Of a stretch of 64,000 nt of DNA, positions 1 to 6,909 are shown piece after piece. Under the pieces are notes generated by a model. The model was not told the DNA's origin and made no database searches. It saw only the letters and a list, made by a program, of their open reading frames with translations. How positions within the stretch are numbered: the stretch's first letter is position 1; each line of letters starts with the position of its first letter. Source of the stretch: Desulfoluna spongiiphila (lineage in GTDB: Bacteria; Desulfobacterota; Desulfobacteria; Desulfobacterales; Desulfolunaceae); assembly GCF_900101345.1 (NCBI RefSeq), contig NZ_FMUX01000007.1, forward strand, positions 2,738-66,737, written 5' to 3'. Position numbers and translations under genes: made by a program.

Positions 1-236
1 TCTACGTGGGGGCAGTGACGCTGTGGGGGCTCACGGAAAAAAGCCGCACGGGAGTGCGGCGCTCCTAAGGAGTGTCGGTGTGCGGTCTACGTGGGGGTAG
101 TGAAGTTGTGGGGGCTCACGGGAAAAAGCCGCACGGGAGTGCGGCGCTCCTAAGGAGTGCCGGTGTGCGGTCTACGTGGGGGGTAGTGAAGTTGTGGGGG
201 CTCACGGGAAAAAGCCGCACGGGAGTGCGGCGCTCC
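1..236. repeat. Tandem 85-bp repeat with internal hairpin (2.8 copies)
   Basis: Three consecutive units begin at 1, 86 and 171. The first two are 85 bp and the third stops after 66 bp. Each holds the inverted repeat GCCGCAC-GGGA-GTGCGGC preceded by a run of A residues, and the first two also hold CTCCTAAGGAG. Units differ at only a few positions. No credible gene is seen in or beside them. The array may continue past the left edge of the window. Confidence 0.9.
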
Positions 237-311
237 AGGGGGGCATCAGACAAATCCCGACCGATTGCCTTCCATTGGAGTACTTTATCTCGAACTATAA
301 GCCTTTTCAAC

Positions 312-338
312 ACAAAAAGGCACCCCGATCGAGGTGCC
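312..338 (-). terminator. Rho-independent terminator candidate
   Basis: The hairpin GGCACC/GGTGCC has an 8-nt loop and is followed on the minus strand by a T run. It lies downstream of the minus-strand CoA-disulfide-reductase-like gene, beyond the dispersed repeat copy at 383-482. Confidence 0.6.
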
Positions 339-382
339 CATTGCCGTTTTAGATTTCGTGGAAATAAATAATCATACAGTAG

Positions 383-482
383 TTCGCCAGAATACCGCTG
401 GGCTTTGACCCGAGGAACGAGGGGCAAAGCCCAGCGGTAACCTGCTTTCGAGGTGGCTCACCTCGCCGCCGGAGGCATTGCT
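383..482 (-). repeat. Dispersed hairpin repeat, copy 1
   Basis: Stem B is TACCGCTGGGCTTTG (393-407) paired perfectly with 425-439 around a loop containing CGAGGAACGAGG. Stem A is CGAGGTG (449-455) paired with 459-465. The box GCCGCCGGAGGC follows at 465-476. It sits directly after the stop of the minus-strand gene ending at 503. It is almost identical to the copy at 44461-44555. Confidence 0.85.
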
Positions 483-502
483 TTTATTTATTTCCTGACA
501 CC

Positions 503-2158
503 TTATCTCATGTGCCGCAAGGTGGCGTATCCGCCAGCCACGGCTTTGACGTCGTAGCCTCGGTGTTTGAGGATGCGGTATCCGAGGTAGCCGCGCAGGC
601 CGATGGCGCAGAGGACCAGGATACGCTTGGACTTGTCGATTTCGTCGCAGCGGTTGCGGATCTGGTCCACGGGGATGTGGAGGACGTGGTCCAGGGTGCC
701 GTTTTCTTCGATCTCTTCGTCGGTACGCACATCAAGGATGAGGTCTTTTTCGGAGTCTGCGGCGAGGGTCTCCGTGTAGTCGATCATCTCCACGTCGCCC
801 ATGAGGATGTTGCCGGCCACGTAGCCCGCGATGTTCACGGGGTCTTTGGCAGAGGAGAAGGGGGGAGCGTAGGCCAGTTCGAGTTCCTGGAGATCAAAGA
901 CGGTCATGCCTGCCTTGATGGCGGTTGCGATGACGTCGATGCGCTTGTCCACGCCTTTGCCGCCCACGATCTGAGCGCCCAGGACCTTGCCGTCGTTGGG
1001 GGCGAAGAGAAGTTTGATGGCCATCATCTCGGCGCCGGGGTAGTAGCCTGCGTGGGAGCCGGAGTGGGTCCAGCTGGCTTTGTAGGGAATGTTGTCGGCT
1101 TTCAGGCGTTTTTCGCTCATGCCGGTGGAGGCGGCGTTCATGTCGAAGATCTTGGCGATGGAGGTGCCCAGGGTGCCTTTGTAGACGGATCTTCGGCCTG
1201 ATGCGTTGTCGGCTGCGATGCGGCCCTGGCGGTTGGCGGGGCCTGCAAGGGGGATTACCACCTCGGCCCCGGAGACGTAATCCAGGGTGGTCACGGCATC
1301 GCCGGTGGCCAGAATGGCGGGATCCGAGGTCATCATGGAGGCATCCACGCGCACCCCGCCTTTTTCTGACATGGCAAGGTCTGCGGAAAGGGCAAGGCTT
1401 GTCTCCGGGCGCACGCCCGTGGCCAGGAGCACCAGGTCGAACCGCCTGGTTTCGGGCTCTGAACCGTTTTGCAGTACCACATCGTAGGCCCCGTCGGCGG
1501 CTTCGATGCCCTGGACCGTGGTGGAGGTCAGGACCGTGGTACCCTTGCTCTTCACGTGGGTTTCAATGGCGGCGGCCATCTCCACGTCCAAGGGGGGCAT
1601 GATCTGATCGGTGAGTTCCACGACGGTGGTTTCCACCCCGCGCTCAACGAGGTTTTCAGCCATCTCCAGGCCGATGAACCCGGCCCCAGCCACCAATGCG
1701 GTTTTCGGCGTTTTTGCATCCACGTAACGCTTGATGCGGTCGGTATCCGGGATGTTTCGCAAGGTAAAAACACCGGGCAGGTCAAGCCCCTTGATCTCCG
1801 GGCGGAAGGGCTCGGCACCGGGGGAGAGGATCAGGCGGTCGTAGCTCTCCACAGAGGTCATGCCGGTCCTGACGTCCCGGACTGTTACCTCTTTTTTCTC
1901 CCGATCGATGCCCGTCACCTCGGTCATGCTGCGGATGTCCACGTTGTACCGGCTGGAAAAGGATTCTTCGGTGGTCACCAGAAGGGCATCCCGTTCGGTG
2001 ATCACCCCGCCGATATAATAAGGCAGCCCGCAGTTGGCAAAGGAGATGTACTCACCCCGTTCAAAAATAACAATCTTCGCGTCTTCTTCCAGGCGGCGTG
2101 CCCTGGCCGCAGCCGTGGCACCCCCTGCAACACCTCCAACAATCACGATTTTCTGCAT
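503..2158 (-). CDS. CoA-disulfide reductase / NADH oxidase family flavoprotein with C-terminal rhodanese domain
   Basis: This 551-aa protein is a pyridine nucleotide-disulfide oxidoreductase of the CoADR-rhodanese (persulfide reductase) type. The N-terminal FAD-binding motif GGVAGG lies at residues 8-13. The redox cysteine is Cys43 in SFANCGLPY, the family signature. An NAD-binding GAGFIGLE motif and a second FAD motif (ATGDAV) follow. The last 90 residues form a rhodanese domain with its cysteine in LCAIGLRG, near residue 520. Family members reduce CoA disulfide, polysulfide or CoA persulfide with NAD(P)H. Here a role in thiol redox balance or sulfur metabolism is inferred. It starts 102 nt downstream of the octahaem gene on the same strand and may be cotranscribed with it. 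The substrate cannot be read from sequence. Confidence 0.88.
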   Translation of the reverse strand: MQKIVIVGGVAGGATAAARARRLEEDAKIVIFERGEYISFANCGLPYYIGGVITERDALLVTTEESFSSRYNVDIRSMTEVTGIDREKKEVTVRDVRTGMTSVESYDRLILSPGAEPFRPEIKGLDLPGVFTLRNIPDTDRIKRYVDAKTPKTALVAGAGFIGLEMAENLVERGVETTVVELTDQIMPPLDVEMAAAIETHVKSKGTTVLTSTTVQGIEAADGAYDVVLQNGSEPETRRFDLVLLATGVRPETSLALSADLAMSEKGGVRVDASMMTSDPAILATGDAVTTLDYVSGAEVVIPLAGPANRQGRIAADNASGRRSVYKGTLGTSIAKIFDMNAASTGMSEKRLKADNIPYKASWTHSGSHAGYYPGAEMMAIKLLFAPNDGKVLGAQIVGGKGVDKRIDVIATAIKAGMTVFDLQELELAYAPPFSSAKDPVNIAGYVAGNILMGDVEMIDYTETLAADSEKDLILDVRTDEEIEENGTLDHVLHIPVDQIRNRCDEIDKSKRILVLCAIGLRGYLGYRILKHRGYDVKAVAGGYATLRHMR

Positions 2159-2260
2159 CTGTATCTCCTGGTATGTATTTTATTATAAGTAAGATATCCT
2201 TGTGGACTCCCTTTGGGAGCCAATTTTTCAAAATCGGTTACACTTTTTCTACCAAAAAAA

Positions 2261-4654
2261 TCATCTGTTTTTCAACATCCCCGGATGATGACCTTCATCT
2301 TCCGGCTCTTCTGCATGGCAGACGGTGCAGGTAATGCGCCCCATAACCCCGGGCTCACCCATGTAAGCGACGGCCTGGCGGTTGGTGCCCGGCCGCGCTG
2401 CAGGGGCCAGTTCATGGGCCCTGTTGTGGCAGGCGGCGCAGGAGAGGGCCTCCATCTCGTCTTTCATGGCGCTGAACTGCTCTTCCTGCGATGTTGTCAT
2501 GGAGGCTAAAGAATCTGCTGACGGCGGCTCAAAGCCCTCGTGGCAGGAGAGGCAGTCGGGAAGGTGCACATAGGCATCCCGGGGCGATACCGCCTCCAGT
2601 GTTGTTTTCATTGACTCCTTTAAGGGCACCACTTCAGGCACGGACAAGGGCTTGAGCAGCCTTGCCGCATGGACGGTCAGGGTGCCGTGGCAGCGAGTGC
2701 AGTCCATGGGCTTTCTGTGCCGACCGGAAAAAAAGGCCGGGGGGCGTTCGGGACTGCTGCTGTGGCAGAAGCGACAGGAGGCCTCGCCTTTGTCGGCCAT
2801 GTACACATTGTGCCAGCCGTGGAGGGCTGCCGAAGGCGAGGGGCGGTTTCCCCGGTGGCACCGGGCGCAGGTGATGGGCGTTCCCTTTGCTGCCTTGCTG
2901 GAAAGGGAGGTGCCGCTGTTTTTGTCGTGGGCCGCAAGGATCTGTTCTGCGGTGTTCGCGGCGATGCCCGATGGACTGGGCGCTCCGCCGTGGCAATGGA
3001 AACACCCCCGGGTGGCATCGGGTTCTGAAGGCAAGAGGACCCGGTTCAGCTCCTCTCCGTCTGCCGTTGCCGTCACAAGACAGGGGCCGTTGAGGCTGCC
3101 CGGTTCGCCTTCCAGAACCCAGGTACCGAGGTCATCGTCAAAGGCCATGGGGCGGGTTGTTTCGCCTGATTCCACAGCCATCTCCAGATCCTCCATGACC
3201 ACTTCCGGATACTCTCCCGGCACCACCATGGATGCCTGAACACGCTGGGGCACCGGGTCTTCCGAGGTAAATAGAGGGCTGCGGAGCCGCCCGTTGCCCT
3301 GGGTATCACGCCAGGCAAGGAGCACGGGGGTTTTCTCAGTTTCCGGCGCGATCTCAGGGGCAGGATCGGCCTGTGGCACCCCGGGACTTTTTGTTCCGTG
3401 CAGGCCCTCGGTGAGCCAGCGGGACAGAAGCTGCCGCTCCAGGGCATCACCGAAAAAGGGGGGCATGTAGCTGTGAAGCGCCCCCTGCCCTGCCAATGCC
3501 TGGTCCAGGCCCTCGGGGGTGTACCGTGCGGTGAGGGGCCGGATATCGTTGATGGGGCCTCCCGCGCTGTGGCAGGAGAGGCACTGGACCTTGAACAGGT
3601 TTCGGCCGGTGAGCTCATCCCCTGCCAGCCAGGGGGAACGGCTTCGAAGCCCTTTCTGATTGAGCATCTCCGCGTCCCGGGGCGCGATGTTGTTGGCATA
3701 GAGCACCCCGGGAATGATCCAGGGTTTGCGCGCATGCTCCCGCACCATTTCAAACAGACCCATGTGGAGCAGGCCCAGGGCCAGAACACCAAGGGCCAGG
3801 GGCTTTCGAAGGCCCCGGTGTTTCAAAAGCCACATGCAGGCGGCAAGGGCCATGATGACAAGGGTCAAACCCGTGAACCCCGAAATCAGGCCGGGAATGG
3901 TGGCGGCGAACTCGTAACGCCCCTCAAGGTGAAAGGAGGGCACCGAGGAGAGGTAAAGGCGGCCTGCCCCGAGCACGGCCACGCCGATGCCCACCACCCA
4001 GAGGGTGTAAAAACCGAGCACCGCGTCCCGCACCTCCCTGTCCTTTGAAAAGGAAGCGGTAACAAACCCGAAGAGCCCTGCGGCCCACACAGCCAAAAAA
4101 GTCCGAAACAGGGTGGAGGGCCAGAAGCTGGGGTTGAAGAAGGCGTCCGTGAACCGGCCGGTAACCGCCCAGTCACCGGGGGTGAGCATAAAGCTGATGA
4201 CCCCGTTGATGATGAAAAGGGAGAGCCAGGCCGCCGCAAAATAGAGCCACCCCACCCGAAGGTGGTCTGTCGGGGACAGGGTGTCGAACCTGTACCAGTA
4301 GACAAGAAGGGCCGTGATCTCAACGGAGAAAAAGACCCACTCCGCGGCCCAGGCAAAAAGAAAGATCTCGATGAGTTTACCCGTGGCATCCGGGCTCAGG
4401 ATGCCGATGGTAAACCAGATGGCCACCCCGGAGAGCCCGCCGAAGACCATGGTGAGCAGCAGGAAAAACCGGGTGTGTCCCTTCACATAAGCCAGCAGGG
4501 CCGGACTTTTTCGCTTGCGTGCCCGGGCTTCCGTAAGCACGAGAAAGAGCCCGCCCCCCACGGCAAAATGGGCCACATAGACATGAACCACGGCGATGAC
4601 GGCGATCAAAAGCCCGCCGCCCCCTTTAAAAAAATCCAGAACAGGGTACATCAT
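2261..4654 (-). CDS. Quinol-oxidase-like (CydA-like) membrane domain fused to eight-haem cytochrome c domain
   Basis: The 797-aa protein begins with about 330 residues of hydrophobic helices resembling cytochrome bd subunit I in pattern: histidines in the first helix (VHVYVAHFAVGG) and a late RKPWII motif like the GRQPW region of CydA. Eight CXXCH haem-c sites follow: CLSCH near residue 360, then CFHCH, CARCH, CRFCH, CTRCH, CLSCH, CAACH and CTVCH near 776. There is no cleavable signal peptide; the helices probably anchor a periplasmic haem domain. I infer a quinone-linked membrane electron-transfer protein. Whether it reduces oxygen or passes electrons to periplasmic cytochromes is unknown. 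Its ATG overlaps the stop of the upstream membrane-protein gene by 4 nt, so the two are probably translationally coupled. Confidence 0.8.
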   Translation of the reverse strand: MMYPVLDFFKGGGGLLIAVIAVVHVYVAHFAVGGGLFLVLTEARARKRKSPALLAYVKGHTRFFLLLTMVFGGLSGVAIWFTIGILSPDATGKLIEIFLFAWAAEWVFFSVEITALLVYWYRFDTLSPTDHLRVGWLYFAAAWLSLFIINGVISFMLTPGDWAVTGRFTDAFFNPSFWPSTLFRTFLAVWAAGLFGFVTASFSKDREVRDAVLGFYTLWVVGIGVAVLGAGRLYLSSVPSFHLEGRYEFAATIPGLISGFTGLTLVIMALAACMWLLKHRGLRKPLALGVLALGLLHMGLFEMVREHARKPWIIPGVLYANNIAPRDAEMLNQKGLRSRSPWLAGDELTGRNLFKVQCLSCHSAGGPINDIRPLTARYTPEGLDQALAGQGALHSYMPPFFGDALERQLLSRWLTEGLHGTKSPGVPQADPAPEIAPETEKTPVLLAWRDTQGNGRLRSPLFTSEDPVPQRVQASMVVPGEYPEVVMEDLEMAVESGETTRPMAFDDDLGTWVLEGEPGSLNGPCLVTATADGEELNRVLLPSEPDATRGCFHCHGGAPSPSGIAANTAEQILAAHDKNSGTSLSSKAAKGTPITCARCHRGNRPSPSAALHGWHNVYMADKGEASCRFCHSSSPERPPAFFSGRHRKPMDCTRCHGTLTVHAARLLKPLSVPEVVPLKESMKTTLEAVSPRDAYVHLPDCLSCHEGFEPPSADSLASMTTSQEEQFSAMKDEMEALSCAACHNRAHELAPAARPGTNRQAVAYMGEPGVMGRITCTVCHAEEPEDEGHHPGMLKNR

Positions 4655-5649
4655 GCCTCACCCCCTTTGCGAAGAAGGCCCAGCATGTAAACAAAAGCAG
4701 CGCCTCCCAGGGCAAGGGCTGCGGCAAACATCACAAAGGAGCCGTAATCGGTGGGCCCGGTGGTGGTGACGGGGGACAAAAAACCGGTGCGGATCTCTTC
4801 CCGGAAACAGATCATCAGGGTGAGGTTCACAAGGGCCCAGATGGCGCAGGTCTTAAGCCGCCCGCCCACCAGCAGCACCCCGAGGAAACCGGCCGAGGCG
4901 GCCAGAAGATAGAGGTTGAGCACACCGCGTCCGGCCCCCTGCCTGACGGCTTCGGGAAGAAAGGCGGCATGGATCAGCCCCGATGCTGCCAGAAGGACCA
5001 GGAGCCCTCCCCCCAGCCAGATGCCCCCGCGCCCGTTGAGCTGCCCGGCCCTGCCCAGCAGTCGGCTGAAAAGAAGGGCATGGAACAGGGCCGCCAGCAC
5101 CACATGGAACCACCGGAACAGGGTATCGGCCCCACCTGAAAAGAGGATCCAGCCGTGGGGGGAATCCCCATACCGGGCCCACTGTCCCGGCTTTTCCATA
5201 AGGTCGATATTGCAGACAAAGACAAAGGAGACAAGCAGCAGCAGAAAGGCGGTGGAAACGGCTGCCCATCTGCGGGTCTGCCGGGGTGCGTCGGATGAAA
5301 CGGCAAGGTACGAAAGGTAGTAGGCGGTCATTAAGACCCCCACGGCCCCCAGCCACCACCCGGCCATGAGAATGGAGCTGGTGTAGATAAAGTGGGCGAA
5401 AAGGGCCTGGCAGAACAGCAGGGGTGCGACCCCCGTGTTGATGGTGAAGGCCATCCAGACGGGTAACTTCGGCGTCTCCGGCCCCCTGCCGTCCAGGAGA
5501 AAAAAACCGGCGGCATGGATCAGGGCGGCCCCCAGAAGAAGGGTCATCACCGCCACATGGGTGGTGAGGGTTACAAGATGAAGCCCTTTGACGATCCAGG
5601 CTGGTACCGGCAATGCAACGCCTCCGGCGTGAAGGCTCTCAAAAACCAT
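4651..5649 (-). CDS. Multi-helix membrane protein, partner of the octahaem quinol-oxidase-like protein
   Basis: A polytopic membrane protein of about 332 aa with eight or nine hydrophobic segments and no haem-c motif. The first helix (KGLHLVTLTTHVAVMTLLLG) resembles the first helix of the downstream CydA-like protein, suggesting a related fold, perhaps the second half of a two-subunit quinone-reactive module. The start chosen is the ATG at 5647-5649, preceded by GGGGGAG at proper spacing; an in-frame ATG at 5664 lacks such a site. The stop overlaps the ATG of the octahaem gene (ATGA). It is separated from the upstream c7 gene by a strong terminator at 5683-5715. Haem-ligand histidines cannot be assigned with certainty. 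Confidence 0.7.
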   Translation of the reverse strand: MVFESLHAGGVALPVPAWIVKGLHLVTLTTHVAVMTLLLGAALIHAAGFFLLDGRGPETPKLPVWMAFTINTGVAPLLFCQALFAHFIYTSSILMAGWWLGAVGVLMTAYYLSYLAVSSDAPRQTRRWAAVSTAFLLLLVSFVFVCNIDLMEKPGQWARYGDSPHGWILFSGGADTLFRWFHVVLAALFHALLFSRLLGRAGQLNGRGGIWLGGGLLVLLAASGLIHAAFLPEAVRQGAGRGVLNLYLLAASAGFLGVLLVGGRLKTCAIWALVNLTLMICFREEIRTGFLSPVTTTGPTDYGSFVMFAAALALGGAAFVYMLGLLRKGGEA

Positions 5650-5682
5650 GGTGTCTCCCCCCATTGCTCATCTCATCGCACA

Positions 5683-5715
5683 AAAAAACCGCAGTGCCCG
5701 GCACTGCGGTTTTTT
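5683..5715. terminator. Bidirectional rho-independent terminator
   Basis: Nearly perfect hairpin: AAAAAACCGCAGTGC pairs with GCACTGCGGTTTTTT around CCG. A/T tracts on both sides let it work in either direction. It ends the minus-strand desulfoferrodoxin/rubredoxin/c7 group. Confidence 0.9.
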
Positions 5716-5730
5716 CTCTTGTTATGTGGC

Positions 5731-6066
5731 CTATCCGGCGGCGTGGCAGTCGAAGCACTTGACAGGGCCGCTGGGATCTCCGGCCTTGGCGCGCTGACGG
5801 TGGCAGGATCGGCAATTGTTCATCACCTGCTTTTTCTTAAGGGCCTTGTCGGCTTTCAGGCGATCAATGGAACCGGTCTCCTGAGGAAACATCCCATGGC
5901 AGGCGTTGCAATCCCCCAGGCTGTCCTGATGATCCCAGTGCGGAAACGCCACCGCACCGTATTTCCCCTCCACAGGCAGCACCAGGGACTCTGTTCCCTG
6001 CCCGGCAAACACAACGCATACGCCCATCAGCAGCAAGGCTGCCAGGGCACCTCCAACCTTCCTCAT
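5731..6066 (-). CDS. Triheme cytochrome c7-type periplasmic protein
   Basis: This 111-aa protein has an N-terminal signal peptide (MRKVGG followed by an Ala/Leu-rich core) and three CXXCH sites: CNACH, CRSCH and CFDCH. The motif FPHWDH before the first haem matches the paired distal histidines of the c7/PpcA family. The third distal histidine expected in that family, in the stretch before CRSCH, is absent; a Met (QVMNN) occupies the region. The start is the ATG at 6064-6066, preceded by GGAGG; an upstream TTG is less likely. A role as soluble periplasmic electron carrier near the membrane-bound octahaem protein is inferred. The rubredoxin-like gene lies 25 nt upstream. Confidence 0.88.
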   Translation of the reverse strand: MRKVGGALAALLLMGVCVVFAGQGTESLVLPVEGKYGAVAFPHWDHQDSLGDCNACHGMFPQETGSIDRLKADKALKKKQVMNNCRSCHRQRAKAGDPSGPVKCFDCHAAG

Positions 6067-6091
6067 CACCCCTCCTTCCAACTCCTCTGCA

Positions 6092-6247
6092 TCAAATCCG
6101 CTCGTCCGGTCGCTTGTCTCCGATGTTCTGGGTGTAATCGATGTTGTCCACGAACGTGCACTTTTCCTTGCACGCTGGACACTCCTCAGGAGGTTCCTTG
6201 TCTTTCAGGCTGTAGCCACAGGCTGTGCATTTCCAGCTTTTTTCCAT
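6092..6247 (-). CDS. Rubredoxin-like small iron protein
   Basis: A 51-aa frame read on the minus strand from ATG at 6245-6247 to TGA at 6092-6094. It has the metal-binding pattern C7-x2-C10-G and C23-P-x-C26-x3-C30, as in rubredoxin-type Fe(SCys)4 domains, with an extra cysteine. The start is supported by GGAGGA six nt upstream. It lies between desulfoferrodoxin and the c7 cytochrome. Rubredoxin is the usual electron donor to superoxide reductase in sulfate reducers, so the pairing makes functional sense. It is shorter and less canonical than classical rubredoxin (no CVCGY/CPxCG pair), so the electron-transfer role is inferred. Confidence 0.82.
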   Translation of the reverse strand: MEKSWKCTACGYSLKDKEPPEECPACKEKCTFVDNIDYTQNIGDKRPDERI

Positions 6248-6356
6248 GGTTCGTCCTCCCTGATTTCAGGGTGGGCAAGGATCGGAACCATCCTTAAATA
6301 GAGGGCACCCTCTGCCGTGCATGGCATCCGAGTCCCTTGCCTCACCGATGGCCGGT

Positions 6357-6737
6357 CTATGACTGTTTTTTCCAAAGACCGTGCAGGTTGCAGTACTCAC
6401 GGGCGGTGACGCTGTTGGCGTCGATCATGAAGGTCGCCTCGGGGGCGTCCCCGGGGTTCAGGTACTGCCGGTAGACCTTTCCGTCGGCGAGTACCTCGAT
6501 CCACTGGATGTAATGGGCATCCAGCATGGGGTGTGCCACTTCGCCAACCGTCACGCGGAAGCCGCCGGCAATTTTTTCGACGACGGGGACATGCTTTTCA
6601 ACGGCCGCGTCTTCGGTGTTTTCCGTCAGAAGATCCATGTCCTGGCCGCAGCAGGCGGGAATCGGTCCGCTCCCAACAAGCACTTCAACAATATTACCGC
6701 ACAAAGAGCATTTAAACACCTGGTTTCTCTCGATCAT
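6357..6737 (-). CDS. dfx: Desulfoferrodoxin (superoxide reductase)
   Basis: This 126-aa protein matches two-iron desulfoferrodoxin over its whole length. Centre I is the N-terminal FeCys4 site (C10, C13, C29, C30). Centre II is the Fe(His)4Cys site: H49 in EKHVP, the histidines of [11 protein letters not shown], and C and H in CNLHGLW. E47 and K48, which gate the active site in the family, are present. It reduces superoxide to peroxide in the cytoplasm without forming oxygen. The start is the ATG at 6735-6737 with GGAGGA upstream; longer in-frame starts are rejected on length and SD. A sigma-70 promoter lies at 6848-6876. It probably leads an operon with the rubredoxin-like and c7 genes. Confidence 0.96.
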   Translation of the reverse strand: MIERNQVFKCSLCGNIVEVLVGSGPIPACCGQDMDLLTENTEDAAVEKHVPVVEKIAGGFRVTVGEVAHPMLDAHYIQWIEVLADGKVYRQYLNPGDAPEATFMIDANSVTAREYCNLHGLWKKQS

Positions 6738-6847
6738 ATTATCCTCCATGGAAAGGTAGGCAAGGTCATTCCGCCGTCTTGCGGATGCATGTAAGGTCAC
6801 CGTTGCGGTGACAGGGGCAGGTCATATCCCCATGATATGTGGATGAA

Positions 6848-6876
6848 ATTCTATATTAAATTCCATGGATTTTCAA
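6848..6876 (-). promoter_or_regulatory. Sigma-70-type promoter of the desulfoferrodoxin operon
   Basis: On the minus strand: TTGAAA (6876-6871), 17-nt spacer, TAGAAT (6853-6848). Transcription would begin near 6841, about 100 nt before the ATG. An inverted repeat CATATC-n5-GATATG (6823-6839) lies just downstream of the predicted start and could be an operator. Confidence 0.65.
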
Positions 6877-6909
6877 TCGAAATACATGGCATTTCAATGG
6901 CTCGTGGTC

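Noticed and set aside
1..236. 85-bp repeats considered as CRISPR
   Set aside because: The units are contiguous without spacers and too long for CRISPR repeats.
72..427. Frames inside and beside the tandem repeat
   Set aside because: They encode repeated Gly/Ser/Arg-rich strings produced by the repeat itself and lack an SD.
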